Part shown: piece after piece, positions 45,070 to 57,725 of the stretch | Numbering within the stretch: the first letter of the stretch is position 1 | Layout: every line of letters starts with the position of its first letter | DNA from: Anaeramoeba flamelloides | Lineage: Eukaryota > Metamonada > Anaeramoebidae | Direction: 5' to 3' | Assembly (NCBI GenBank): GCA_027625915.1 | Contig: JANTQA010000070.1 | Location: 11,909,001-11,973,000 of the forward strand | Length of the DNA stretch: 64,000 nucleotides | The notes under the pieces: model-generated | What the model was told of the DNA's origin: nothing | Database searches by the model: none | Seen by the model: the letters and a program-made list of their open reading frames with translations, nothing else | Translations under genes and position numbers: made by a program

Positions 45070-48000
45070 ATTATTTAAAATGCCTTGATCAAAAAGATTA
45101 TGTTCTATAAATTCGATTATTGTCTGAGTATAACGATAGTTTACTTTTGTATCTTTTAATAGAAATGAAAAAATTTTGAAATCGATTTTCTTCGTATATT
45201 TAAGATAAAGAAAAAAAGGCAAACAACTCTGATTTTCCTCAATATTTGGATTTGGATAATTATCAATTAAAAATTTGATGATTTCAATATTTGCATTATT
45301 AGGGTTATATTGCATGTATCTGCATAAAGGTTTAGTATTAATAAATGAATTGGATTCAGCATTAATTTCATAATTGGTAAATAATTTAAGTATTCTTAAT
45401 TCGGGGATTTCGCTACATATATATAACAAGATCATGCTTTTATGTTCTTCTGTAATAGATCCGAAAAAATTGTTTATAAAAAATTCAATTTCTTCTAAAG
45501 GTACTCTATTTTGATATCTTTGGAGTATTATTTTTTCGATGGAATTGTAAATTAAGATTTCATTTAGGAAATGGTTTTGTTTAATTGGCGATTCCACGGT
45601 TTTTAATTTAAGATTTTGATTTTTGTACATACCTTTTTTCAAAATATGAATATTTTTTCTCGAGAAATTATTATTTTTTATTGAGAGATGATTGATCAAA
45701 TATTGTAGGACTCCCATTTTAATATTTGGGTTTTTCAACAAATATTCTTTCAAAATATAATTTTTTTCTCTTGAGAAATTATTTTTTTTTATTGAGGGAT
45801 GATTGATCAAATACTGAATGACTTCCGTTTTTATATTCGGATTTCTTAACATGCATACAAGGGGGCTTGATTGATGCAAAATGTGTCCATAGCCTTTATT
45901 TAAGTTTAAACCATTATTGGTTAAAAATTCAATCAATTGTATTGATATTTTATCTGAGGATGCAAAGAAATGTTTGATGGGAAAATAATAAAATATTTTA
46001 TCTGGTTGTGAATTTTTAGAGATATTGCCAATATTATTGTTTTGATTGTTGTTGTTTTTAATATCGTTGTTGTTTTTGTTGTTGTTATTGTTTTTGTTCT
46101 TTCTCTTGTTGTTGTTGTCGTTAGTAGTAGTGGTGGTAGTGGTAGTAGTTTTGTCTTTATAAATATGATTTGTGAAAGCATTTTCAAAAAGATTTTTTAA
46201 AATTTCTAATGAGAAATAAGGCTGGTCAAGAATACATTTGAGTGTCGATTTGCAATAACCTTTTGGAACATCAATTTTACCACCTTTTTTTATCATTAAA
46301 TATAATAAATCTAAAGAGGGGATTAAATGGCAAATTATTTGAAATATTGATGCATCCGAATCGGGGTCAAGAATGTTAATATTTGATCCATGTTTTAAGA
46401 ATAATTTAATAATATTCTCGTCAATTTGGAGTTTACTTTCTTTATCTGAAAGAATTTTTCTCCGTTTTGCCTTTTCCTCCCAGTTAAGGGTTTCTTTGTA
46501 AGAAAAGCCATCCCAGTAGATCAGAGAAATTTTTTTTTTTTTCGATATGAAAAAACGTTTTAAATATAAATTTAATTCTGTTCTTTTGTTGTAATCCAAT
46601 TGATCTAGTTTCTCGTTGTTTTGAAGAAAAACTTTTAAAATGCCAACAGTTAAATTATTACGTGTTATTAATAAATGCAATGGTGTATTTTGAGAAATAT
46701 TTTTGGAATTAAGATCAACATTATTGTTAATTAATAATTGTATAACTTCAATGACATTATTTTCATTTTCTTGAGTAATTTTCTGTATATTTGTGCACAA
46801 TAAGTGCAACGGTGTGTTTTCTTTGGAATTTTTTTGATTGATATCAATATTATTTTTAATTAAAAATCGAATGATTGCAATTAAGTTGCGCTTATTTTCC
46901 CTAGTAATTTTCTTCATATTTCCAAGTAACAAATGTAAAGCACTTTCTTTTTGGGTGTTTGTTAAATTTAGATATTTTTGAAAATCATTTTGATTGTTTA
47001 TTAAAGATTCAAGTCTATCAAAAACGTGCTTTATTAATTCGGTGGGCAAAATTGGGTTCTGGCAAATTATGTGTACTATGGTATTGTTATTTTTGTCTTT
47101 ACTTAAAAGAATAGAATTTTCTATTTGAAGGAAATAGTCAATAATTTCAGTCGTTAAATTATTATTATATCTGTTTTTCAATAAGAGGGTAAACGCATTG
47201 TCGTTTACATTGTTTAATTGATTTATTTGATAATTATTGTTAACAAAATGTTTTATTATATCAATTTTTACACAGGAGTGTTTGCAATAGCAGTGAAGTG
47301 GATTGTTTTCATCACTGTCAAGTAAATGTTTTCCATTAGTATTAGTTATTAATTTCTTTTCTTTAATAAGATTAAATAATTTATTACTAATATTTCGTTG
47401 AGAAAAAAGGTTATGTAGGGGGGTTTTATGATAAAAAATAGTTGCCACATTTAAGCTATTGCTATTTTTGAGAAAATAATCAAAAATTTCACTTGACAAG
47501 TTTTTTCTTTGACAGAGTATATGTAACGGAGTAGAAAGATCAGTATTTTTGGAATTAAGATCTAAACCATATCTATGTAATAATTCAAAAACTTTGCAAA
47601 ATAGTGATGGTTTATTCATTACATTTACATTTTTTCTCAAAATTAAATGGAGATAATTAGATTCAAAATAATCAACTTTTTGCACATTCGCTTTGTTTTT
47701 TAATAAATATTTAACCATTCCAATATTGGGTTTTTTAGAAAATAAACAACATTCTAAAAATGTTTTTTTTTGGTGTTTTGAATCGATATCTAATCCCTTT
47801 GAAATTAAATAATCGAAAAGTTGTTTATTAAAAGTCCTTTTGTTAAAAAGAAAATGTAAAGTTGGAACATTTTGAAAGTTTGCTGTTGTTTCTGGAATGG
47901 GTGTTGGATTTAAATTAATTTGACAAAATTTAATAATTTTATCAACCCATCGATAAATTAATTTCAAATAATCATTATACAAGCTTTTGTTCGAGTTGTT

Positions 48001-48828
48001 GTTGTTTTTGTTGTTGTTGCTGTTGTTGTTGTTTTTGTTATTGTTTTTTTTGGTGTTGTTGTTGTTGTCATTGCCAATATAATTGTTTTGATTGTAGTTG
48101 TTTTTAATATCGTTGTTGTTTTGGTACTTGTACTTGTCGTTGCTGTTGTTGATGATGATTTTGTTATTGTTATTTTTATTAAAAAATTCTAAGCATAAGA
48201 TCAAAAGATCTAATAAAGTAAAAGGAATCGTGATAATTTTGTTTGACTGCTTTTTAGTAGTGACAAACGATCGTTTTTTGAATTGCTCTTCTTTGATTTT
48301 TAAATAAGTTTCAAAAAATTCGTCCACCATTTCAAGATCCCTATTTTTTAAATAGGTAAACAACCTTAAAAAGGGCGGAATATAACTGTGAGTTTTTTTT
48401 TTTCGATTGGTTTCTGTTTCAAAAAATACGATCAATAATTTGTGACAGAAACCTAATCGGCTTGTTTGAATTAAAAGATCAAAACAAGAATTTCTTCGGA
48501 GTGTTTGCAAAAATGGATTGCAACCTTTTCGAATTAAATACAAAATTATATTTTGATTATCTTTTGTTAAAGAAACCCTTGAGCATAACAAATGAAGTTC
48601 GGTTTTACCGTGGTAGAAATGTGGGTTATAAGCGTTTAATTGAATTTCATTGTCCAGTAGCAAGTCAATCATTTCGATTGTTGGGTTTTTGTTTGAACAT
48701 AACCAATGCATGCAATTTACAAAGCCTTTAAATCCTTGATTAACAGCACCCTTATTGATAAGTTCTTTGAGTATTCCTCTTGTTTTTATTTCTTTTCTTG
48801 CTTTCCTCTTTTCAAAATTGCTTTTCAT
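44677..48828 (-). CDS. Giant ankyrin-repeat protein with Asn-rich linkers
   Basis: I prefer the ATG at 48828 (MKSNFEKRKARKEIKTRG, 1383 residues). The frame is open to an ATG at 49059, but those 77 extra codons are hydrophobic, AT-rich and unlike the rest. Ankyrin units recur through the protein, for example TELHLLCSR, PTLHFLFNK, STPLHILCQRKNLSSEIFDY, NTPLHLLCTNIQ and NTPLHLLITRNN, usually followed by a helix such as IEVIQLLINNNVDLNSKN. The unit is a variant with NxxPLHxLCxxxxxxxEIIxxLL. Two linkers rich in Asn (DNA 48000-48180 and 46025-46140) and a third poly-Asn (about 45005-45070) break the array. No catalytic domain or membrane segment is evident, so the protein is probably a scaffold. 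Near the C-terminus a 111-bp unit is duplicated in tandem (45658-45850). Confidence 0.85.
45658..45850 (-). repeat. Tandem duplication of one 37-residue ankyrin unit
   Basis: QYLINHPSIKKNNFSR and QYLINHLSIKNNNFSR lie 111 bp apart with high DNA identity, so this is a recent in-frame duplication inside the ankyrin array. Confidence 0.75.
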
Positions 48829-49062
48829 GACAAATAGACTTATTGTTGGCCAAAAATAGGAAAAATTTAAGAATTCGAAATACTGAGAAGGGTCTAAATT
48901 TGGTATAAAATAAAAAATCAAAAAACAAAAAAGATTAAAAAATAAATTGAAATTTTCTGATTTTTGTTTTTTCTGATTTCTTTCAATTGTTACGTCAAAC
49001 CTGGTCTCATTAAAAGCAATAGTGTATAAATGGTTGACTGAGACTGAAGATAAACACATCAA

Positions 49063-50872
49063 AATATATTGAAATTTTTGCTCTTAAGGGACTAGTACAC
49101 TAAAAAAAATCTTCAAGCAAATTTAATAGCAAATTCAAAAAAAAATTACCATATCTTGAACTTGAAAAAGTTAAAGTAAAAATATGATTACTAAAATAGT
49201 AAACTTACTTTTAATGCTACTTTCAGAAATGAATTATAGTTTTTAAAAGTCTGATCCTTTTTTCTCATTTTTGAAAAGTTTAAAATTGTACCTATTTCTG
49301 AATTATTTACAAAAAAATTATTTTCTTTGAAAAAAAGATTAAACTCTTTTTGTTTGTAAAGGAAGTGTACAAAAATACACTTTAAAAATAAAACCACTAA
49401 GTTCTCGAAATATCTGTGTTTAAAAAATCTACTAAAATTCAAAAAAAAATTACAATAATTATTTTAAACTTGTAAAAAATATAATTATTTGATTCAAAAA
49501 ACAGTTCAAATCTATTTTTTATCTTTATTGAATAAAAAAAATCTGAGAAAAAGGGACAAAAAAAGATATTAAAAATTCACCGAAGATACTTTTTTAAAAT
49601 CTGGAAAATTTAAGGTATAATCTAAACAAATTATTTATAATTTCATTATTTATAAATCAATAATTAATAACCCAATCTTAATTCATCAAGTGAGTTATTA
49701 AACACACTAATTTTAAATATATTAAATAGCTTTTACAATTATTTCACAATTTTTTAAAGATTTTCAAACAAATAAAAAGAATTCAAATAAATAAATCTAA
49801 TAAAAAAAAATAATAAGATATTATCAAATAACTGATTTTACAAATAGTTCGTTTTTTATACTATGATATTTCGAAAAAGAGTATTGTATAAACTCTTAAA
49901 TTCTAAAGAATTTAAATAAATATTGGTGAATAAAATAGACACATCAATTTTTTTCGATCTTCAAGGAGTCAATATTTGATTTTTTTTTATTATATTTTTA
50001 AAATAGGGTTAATGATTCAATCTTATTTGTTAATACAGACTCCCAGGAATTACTTAAAGTGAGATTACTTCAAAATAATACTTTTTTGAGAACTTTTTTC
50101 TTTTTCTAGTTTGATCCTAAAATAAAAAAAAAAAGGATCAGATCTTTTGACTTAAAAATTTCATTGGAGAAAATTAATTCTTTTAAAAATGATAACTCAT
50201 CTCTTTAAAGTTGATAAATGAAGTTGAAGATCGGGTTTAATTGTACCCCTTTGAAATAATTACTATATTACATTTGGGAAAAAAATAAATAAGATTTATT
50301 AGTTCCTTAAGGGAGAACATTATGTTAATTAATATGTATTAGGGTTTTAATATGTGTTTTTGAAAATTGTTTGTATTGTTTTTGTATTAATTGTATTTTT
50401 TTTTTAAAAAAAACGTGTTTTTTGTTGTTTTTAATTGTTTTTTTTAGAATTGATTTTCTTATTCCTTAAAAATACAGTTCAGTAAAATTGTACTTTTCTT
50501 ATCAAACAGTATGTATAAGAGATGAATTTTACTAAAATCATTGTTCCACAATCTTCAACTTCAGGTATCTAATTTAAAAACTAACCCAATCAAATTTAAA
50601 CAAACCTATCACTAAAATACACAACCAAATCTTTTAGTTTGATTAAAAAAAAACAATAAAAAAGAGACAAAGATTTTCTGAAAACTGTTTTGTATCTCTA
50701 TAAATGTGCAAATGATTCATAAATTTTCAAGTTTTTTTGACAATGCAATAATTTGGCAATTTCAATTTATTTTTCTTTTTTTACCTTTAGCAATTAAACT
50801 TAAAATCATCTCTTGTAATTGTTGAACTTTATTTGTTTGCCTGGTTCTTTTGTATATATATTTATATATATT

Positions 50873-50873
<1 letters not shown>
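49063..50873. other. Upstream spacer of the ankyrin gene, no gene seen
   Basis: AT-rich, with an 83-codon minus frame (49191-49442) that looks random. No TIR pair found. Confidence 0.4.
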
Positions 50874-50912
<39 letters not shown>

Positions 50913-50926
50913 AGGGGGGGGGGGGG
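50874..50926. repeat. (TG)n microsatellite followed by a 13-G run
   Basis: About eighteen TG units, then TTACA, then thirteen G. These are the longest dinucleotide and G tracts in the window and stand out in DNA of such low GC. Confidence 0.95.
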
Positions 50927-52190
50927 TAAACCAGGAGTCCTAGATGCAGCAATATTCCCGAATTAGAAAAGATGTTAATTAGCTGAATTTCTCTACTATT
51001 TAAAAATATTCTACAATAACATTGGCCAAATCATTAAAAAAAAAAATTACCCTATAATGAGAGTTAATTGGATCTATAAAAATATCAATTCTCAAAGACT
51101 CAAGAAGATCTTTAGGGTTTTCATTCAATTAAAAGTTATTGATATTTTGTGGATATTTGAAAAAAAAAATTTGATTATATCTTGATGAATGTAAAGTATT
51201 ATGTTCAAAATAGGCTTCTTTTTGAAAAATAAACACACTTTAAAAACTTTGATTTTCAATAACAATTAAAAAATAAAAACTTTATTCAACAATATTCGAA
51301 ACAACAATAAAAATCAAAAAAAAACCAAAACAAAAATAAAAAGTTGAAAAAAAATATTTATCGAAATTAACACAGATTATTTAACAAACTGTAATATTTT
51401 TTAAAAAATCAAATTAAATCTTGTTAAGATCTTGAATTTTTTTTTTTTTCCATAAAATGTGTTTCGATTTATGAAATGGGTGAGTTAACATTATCTAAAC
51501 AATTTATAAATTTGAATTTCTCTTTAGAAATTCAAAATTCGCATGTTTTCAATATAAAACCAAGAAAAGTACCCTATTATTTTATTTAAAAATTATATTA
51601 ATTATTGAAAATGGTAAAACATATTTTTTTCATGTTGAAAAGTATTGATTTTAAAGGCACTTTTTTATTTTGTTTTTATTTATAATACTTTTATATATCA
51701 ATAAAAATATCTAGCTATAAAACTTATTGAAGTATGGGTCATTAAATAAATGAATATTTAATAGAAGATTAACAAAAATTTTCCTAATTAAATTGATATC
51801 TATTATTCAAAAAAATTTGTTATTCTTTAAGGGTTTAAATAAGTTATTTTCTGGTTTTCCAAAGAAATATAAAAAATAAAGTAAAAATAAAGTTTCAATT
51901 CAAAAAAAAAACTTTTTTGTAATTATTCAGAACCAACCTGATAACAATTTAAATCATTTTTAGAAATAAAAAAAAATTGATTTTGAATTTTGAGGAAAAA
52001 ATTAAGTAATTCCCAAATATCTTCAAGAAAATTTTATTTTGAAAAATCAAATTTTATCTAAAGAACTAAAACAAATTTTCTGGGTAGAATTTTTAAATGG
52101 CTTTAAAAATTTTAATGAATATAACTATTGTTTTTAAATCCGTATAATTATCTTTCAATTGGTCTAATAAATCAATGTTTTTTGTTTCTG
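50927..52190. other. AT-rich spacer, no gene seen
   Basis: No ORF, splice-supported exon or RNA gene recognised. Confidence 0.4.
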
Positions 52191-52364
52191 TAGGGACTAA
52201 TCTCTATTCAATTTTTTACCTAAATGTAATAGAGAATGAGAAAATTTTTTACCAATTACTTAGATTTGAAAAACCCTGTTTATTTTTGCTATTAAACTTA
52301 TTTCTAGAGAAATAATCCTTATTTAGATATTGGTCAAAAAAAAAATAATAGAGACTCGTTCCTT
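52191..52364 (-). mobile_element. MITE family C, copy 2 (about 174 bp)
   Basis: Inverted relative of 35451-35632: ends TAGGGACTAATCTCTATT and AATAGAGACTCGTTCCTTA, with GATTTGAAAAACCCTGTTT in the middle. Confidence 0.65.
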
Positions 52365-53482
52365 AACCAAAAGAATTATCTCAAAAAAGATAAAAAATAT
52401 TTATTTTAATATTCCAGCTAACAAGGACTTGTTATTGAAGAAGAATGATCAAAAAGGTAATAATTAAATATATAAACTTCTTATAATATGAGAAATAAAA
52501 TGAATTGAAATGCTTTCTTTTTCTGAAAAAATGAAAAAAAAAAATTGATCTAACAAAAAAAATATTCTTTTTTGGGTTTCTTTGTTGATCAGAATTTTTT
52601 TAACCCTTGACGTAATACAAAAATTCTCAGTAGAGAATACCACCAATTACATATTTAAAAATTTTACTCTTTTGTTTCTGTAGAGTACTGATCCCTGACG
52701 ACTTTTTGTTCTGTCTGGTGAAAGAATAGTTTTATACTATTTTAAATTAAGAATTACTGAAAAAAGTCAGCTTTTCGTGGTTTTATAAAGAACAAGAATA
52801 AGAAATATACCTAGTTGAAAAAAATATGAGGTAACAAACATCGGTGAATCATATGTTATCTTTAAAAAGTTGAATTTAGTTAAATGGTGAATTGAGGGAA
52901 TATTGTTAATAGAATTTAAGGATGGGAAAATTTTTCACTATCTTTTACATCTTTTTCTTTTTAAATTAGAGTTCTCAAAGAAGGAAGTTGTAATTTAAAA
53001 TCTCTATTGAGAAAACGGGGATTGAAAATGAAGTTAAAATTTTTCCTCGTTTTTAATTCAAATACCAGTAATCAGATGGAATTTTATCAGCTTTGTAGTT
53101 CAATTACAACTGTTAAATGAACCTTTTAAACGACAAAATGAAAAAATACGTAAATTCTTCTTTTTTAAAGTGAATTATTTTTTACTTTTCAAAACGTTAT
53201 TTTTCCAAAAAGAATTTTTGAAAAATTCTTCATCAAAAAAATACAAGTTCTTAATTTTGAGACCAAAGCAATACCATTAAGATTAAAGAAGTGAAAACAA
53301 ATCAAATTATTGGAAAACAAAATCTGGAATTGAACACAAATCCATACCAAGATTGATTAAAAATTTAAAAAAATTCTTTATTTTTTCTTTTTTGACTTTG
53401 TTCACTTTTTCACAAATCTTCCCAAAATCTGCAATCTTATAAAAAACAAAAACAAAAAAGACAAAACACTAAAATTTATTCA
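52365..53482. other. Upstream spacer of the Aurora kinase gene
   Basis: No gene recognised; a 60-codon minus frame is not convincing. The last 100 bp before the start are A-rich (AAAACAAAAACAAAAAAG). Confidence 0.4.
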
Positions 53483-55829
53483 ATGTCAATTAGAAAAGAG
53501 GAAACCATTCGAATTGTTAGATTTCCTAAAAAAATAAGATCTTCGATGTAATAAAAATCTTTTTCTTAAATGTTCTTTTCAAAATTTTTAATTTTTTTTG
53601 TTTCCGATAAATTTTTTTTTATTTGTTCGAAATAAACGAATTAGCTATAGCCCAAAAACAAGATCCCCAAATCAACAAAAAAATAAACAACCAACCCCCC
53701 CCAAAGACTATTCTTTTCAAAGGCTAACGGATAGAGAGAAATTATTTAGCCAAAAACAAAATTCTAATTTAAACAAAAATACCAACAACACCTTTTCAAT
53801 CAATTTCTCCAAAACACATTCAAACCCAAGATCAAATCATAACACACAAACCATTCTACCAGAAAAAAATCAACTAAAAAAAAAAACTTTAAAACAAAAA
53901 ACACAATCGACACAGTATTTAAATCTTCAACAAGACAAAGAAAAATACGGCAACAGCCAACAGAAAATGAGATCACAAAATGATCTGTATCAATCACACA
54001 AGAGAGAACAGTATGAAAAAAAAAAAAAATTCTTAACACAAAAATATTACTCTTCTCCAAATAAGGATCTTTTCAAGGATTCTCTAACAAACCCTTTCTT
54101 TTCAAAAAAAAGCAAAACCATTCGCCAATCAGAAATTTTAACTTTTTCGGAACAAATAGGGGAATTTGTGCGTACACCTCCTAATAATGGTCATAAACAA
54201 AAAAAAAATGAGAACAAAATTTACACAAATTACAAAGTAAAAAAGAAATATCAAGATGGGTATGAAAATGATCATTATTATAATAATGATCACGATTATA
54301 ATAATGGTTCTGATTATGAGAATGATTCTAATTATAAATGCAATTCTACTAACAAACATGAAGTTGAATTTGAAGTCGACTATGAAAAAAAAAACAAAGA
54401 AACAAATTCAAGTAATTTCGAAGAGGAGACAACGAATCTCTCGGATTTCTCAAGAAAATCAAAAGCCAAGGAACAACCAAAATTAAAAAATGTGCAATCA
54501 AAAATTAATAATTCGTCACCATTAACACCAAAAAAAAAGACAAAGGCAAAATCAAATGATCTGATATACCACAAGCAAAAATCAGAACAATTACTAAAGA
54601 TCAACAAATCAAATTTAAATGTTTTAAAAAATAAATCTGAGAATAACATTCATTCCAATAACACGATAAATAGCAATTTTAAATATCATAATAAAAAGAA
54701 TAGTAACACAAGTGGAGGGAATAGTGATAGAGATATAGGCAATGGTAATACACGTGGGGGCAATAGCGATAGGAGTATGGGTGGTAGCAATACACGTAGA
54801 GGCAACAGTGGGAGTATGGGTGGTAGTAATATAAGTAGAGGTAACAGTGGGAGGCGAAGCGGTAGTAAAGATTTGAGAACAAAAATTCAAAATAATAAAA
54901 GTATTCAAAATAATAATAAAGTAGACAATCGAACAAGTAAACAAATAAATTCAAAAAAAATGAAAAAAGAAAAATCTGGTGAAAGTGATTTATTTCAAAG
55001 GAAATGGAAGCTTGGGGATTTTAAATTTAAAAAACTAATTGGGGAGGGCCAATTTGGGAAAGTGTATTTGGCACAAGAGAAAATTACAAAGCGGTATTTT
55101 GCAATCAAAGTTCTGACTACGACGAAAATCCGTCAATCTGGTGGTACAAAGCAGCTAGCAAGAGAAATTAATGTACAATCAACATTAAGGCACCACAATA
55201 TTTTAAAGATGTACGGATATTTTTACGAACGAAACCAATTTTTTTTAATTTTGGAATATGCACAGGGCGGAGAATTGTATAAAAAGTTAATTAATTCGAA
55301 AAAATTCACCGAAAGGCAAGCTGCAAATTATATCACTTCGCTTTACTCTGCAGTGGACTATTTCCATTCCAAAAATGTTATACATCGGGATCTTAAACCA
55401 GAAAATGTTTTGATCACACAGGATGGCGTTTTAAAAATTTCCGATTTTGGGTTTTCAGTATTCACAAACCCGTATAATATCACAAGAAATACCTTTTGTG
55501 GCACCTTAGATTATTTACCACCAGAAATGGTGGTTGGCAATTCTTACGACCTTTCGGTTGATAAATGGTCACTGGGTGTTTTACTATACGAATTCCTAGT
55601 TGGCGCACCACCCTTTGAAACCAGAAACAGACTACAAACCTACAAAAGGATCGCCAAGGTCAGATTTACCTTTCCAAATCATGTTTCAAGCTTGGCTCAA
55701 GATTTGGTTAAAAAAATGTTAAAAAAAAATCCCATTGATAGAATCTCTTTTCAAGAATTTTTAAACCACCCTTGGATAAAAAATAATGTAGATGAAAATA
55801 AGTTAAAAAGTCTTTATTTGGAACATTAA
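53483..55829 (+). CDS. Aurora-family mitotic Ser/Thr kinase, two exons
   Basis: The long frame has no usable ATG near its start. An exon 53483-53547 (MSIRKEETIRIVRFPKKIRS) joins to 53645 through a 97-bp intron (GTAATA..AATTAG, phase 2) in frame, giving about 749 residues. The kinase domain begins near residue 476 (WKLGDFKF). It has GEGQFGKV 488, the Lys of FAIKV at about 510, HRDLKPEN (Asp 604), DFG 622 and the Aurora T-loop RNTFCGTLDYLPPEM (Thr about 638, equivalent to human Aurora A Thr288). It continues with SVDKWSLGVLLYEFLVGAPP and ends LNHPWIKNN. Aurora kinases control spindle and chromosome segregation. The 470-residue N-terminus is disordered, rich in Asn, Lys and Ser, with a Tyr/Asn/Asp tract (54257-54350) and a Gly-Asn-Ser/Arg tandem tract (54705-54860). 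It is far longer than usual for the family. Confidence 0.88.
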
Positions 55830-56409
55830 TTTTAATTATTTTCATAATTGTAAATAATTATATTTGCATGCGTGTATTTGTAAATAATATGAAGAATTAA
55901 TGGTTAATGATTTAATTGCTTTAAAAGGTTATTAATTTTATTTTAATCCCAGTTTTTTCTTCGCCTTTTTTTAATTTCAACCAATAAATATAAAGCCATA
56001 TCCAAAATTTCATAAATTTCCCAAACATTTTTTCTTTTATTTTTTTATTTTTATCTTTTCAACTTCACCGATTAGTCCTAATTACAAGGCTATTGGTAAT
56101 TTTCAAAAAGGTGCTACTTTTATTTTTTAATATGTTTTGAAGAAAATTCTCTTTTGAAATAATTCTATTCCATAAATCAACCATTTAAAATGAAGATAAT
56201 TAAATCCAATTCTAATTGAAATCAGCTTTCATTTACTACTAATCAAAGATTGTAAATCAAAATATTTTAAAAATTGAAAAAAAAAAAAAAAAAAAAAATA
56301 CTTTTTTTTTATATGCATTGATGAAAATGAACGATTTAAGGTATTAACCTCTATCAAGAAAGAGTCTAAAAATAAAATAGGTGGTTATTGAGTGATAATT
56401 ACATTAATG
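55830..56409. other. 3' flank of the Aurora gene, no gene seen
   Basis: AT-rich, with an A-run of about 20 near 56278. Confidence 0.4.
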
Positions 56410-56625
56410 TTTCATAGTTCAAATGTCTCTAAAAAATCGATTTATCAAGTAGTAATAATTGTTAATCTTATCAATTAAAAAAGATTTTCTTGTCTTTGTA
56501 AAAAGCTCAACGTTTATATAAAAATATCTGTAATATACTACAAATTTTAAGGTTGGATTATCAATCTTGAAGACTTCAAAGTTGTAAAATATCTTTCTTA
56601 AATTTATCTCGAAATGTAGATAAGT
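56410..56625 (+). repeat. Dispersed repeat E, copy 2
   Basis: TTCAAATGTCTCTAAAAAAT, TACTACAAATTTTAAGGTT and TTATCTCGAAATGTAGAT follow the order of 13015-13230. Non-coding. Confidence 0.5.
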
Positions 56626-56879
56626 TGTTAAAAAAATTCAAATTTTTGTCAAAATAAAATAATTCAACACTAGAAATTATTTTGAACAAATTATTTTGGA
56701 AATATTGGAAATATATTGATGTTACAATTAGTATTATCAAAAGGAAACAAATTTAATGAGTCTTTGAATTTTTATGTTCATAATCATTGAGTTAATTTTT
56801 GAAATGAAAAATTTTTTAAAAATTGTTACTTTGGGAAGTTCTAAATATTAATTTTAAATCCTGGAAAAACTATTGATTG

Positions 56880-57725
56880 CCGTTAGCTTTTTTTTAATTT
56901 GAGAAATAAAAGGAAAATTTTTGAAATTTTCTATTTATTTCTCAAATTAAAAAAAAGCGCCATTAGGTTTTCTTGAGTTTTCTGTTTATTTGGAAAATCA
57001 ATAAATTTTCGTTAGGTTTTTTTGAGTTTTCTAAACTAAAATTCAAAATTTTTCACACAGCTAAAATGTTCCAAAGAATCACAACAATACAATTTCATTG
57101 AAATTACAGATAATTTTGTTTTTTGAAAAATGAATAAAATCATTTTTTCATCTTTTAGTTTTTTTTTTCATTTCATTTTTTGAATTACGTAACTAGTTTC
57201 GTTCGATCAAAATTTTTTTCAACAATTGATATTGTGTTAAAGTCAAGTTGTTACAAATAGAAGAACTCAAATAAAATTAATTGGTAGTATATGACCATTT
57301 GATCGATCAATATTCCTAATAGAATTTCAACAAATTTACCAATGTATTTTTTTGTTTTGCTCATCTCCAAAATTTTTAACACACCCTTGATTTATTAGTA
57401 TTAATAATTATTTATTTATTGTTTTGTGAGTATTGTAATTTATAAACAAGTGTTAAAATTTCAATTGGCGAATGGTTCTAATTTGGTATTTCTTTGGGAA
57501 TTAATTAAATAAGTTTTTTTTTTCACAAATCGAATTTTGGTGTGTTAAACATTTTGAATTGGGGTTTATTTATTTAGAAAATCAATAGATTTTCGTTAGG
57601 TTTTATATTTTATTTTGAAAATCTATTGATTTTCGTTAGGTTTTTTTTACTTTAGAAATAAAATAGAAAACCTCAAAAAAACCTAGGCACTTGACAGCAC
57701 TCGACGGCTCTTGACGACACTTCTC
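56880..57725. repeat. Foldback repeat cluster 6, split by a MITE
   Basis: Left part 56880-57032: a hairpin with arms TTTTTTTTAATTTGAGAAAT and complement, then CGTTAGG and GAGTTTTCT. Right part 57564-57725: GTTTATTTATTTAGAAAATC, more modules, and a GGCACTTGACAGCACTCGAC tract like that of cluster 3. The two parts read on from one another once 57033-57563 is removed. Confidence 0.7.
57033..57563 (+). mobile_element. MITE family D, copy 1 (about 530 bp)
   Basis: Ends AAAATTCAAAATTTTTCACA and the inverse of CATTTTGAATTGGGG. The whole length is matched in reverse by 62388-62928 (for example TTTACCAATGTATTTTTTTG). No ORF. Confidence 0.65.

Noticed and set aside
48829-49062. N-terminal extension of the ankyrin protein
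   Set aside because: Open but hydrophobic and AT-rich, unlike the rest; the ATG at 48828 is a better start. Not excluded.
54705-54860. Regularly spaced tandem units as a CRISPR-like array
   Set aside because: They are short in-frame Gly-Asn-Ser/Arg codon repeats in the Aurora gene.
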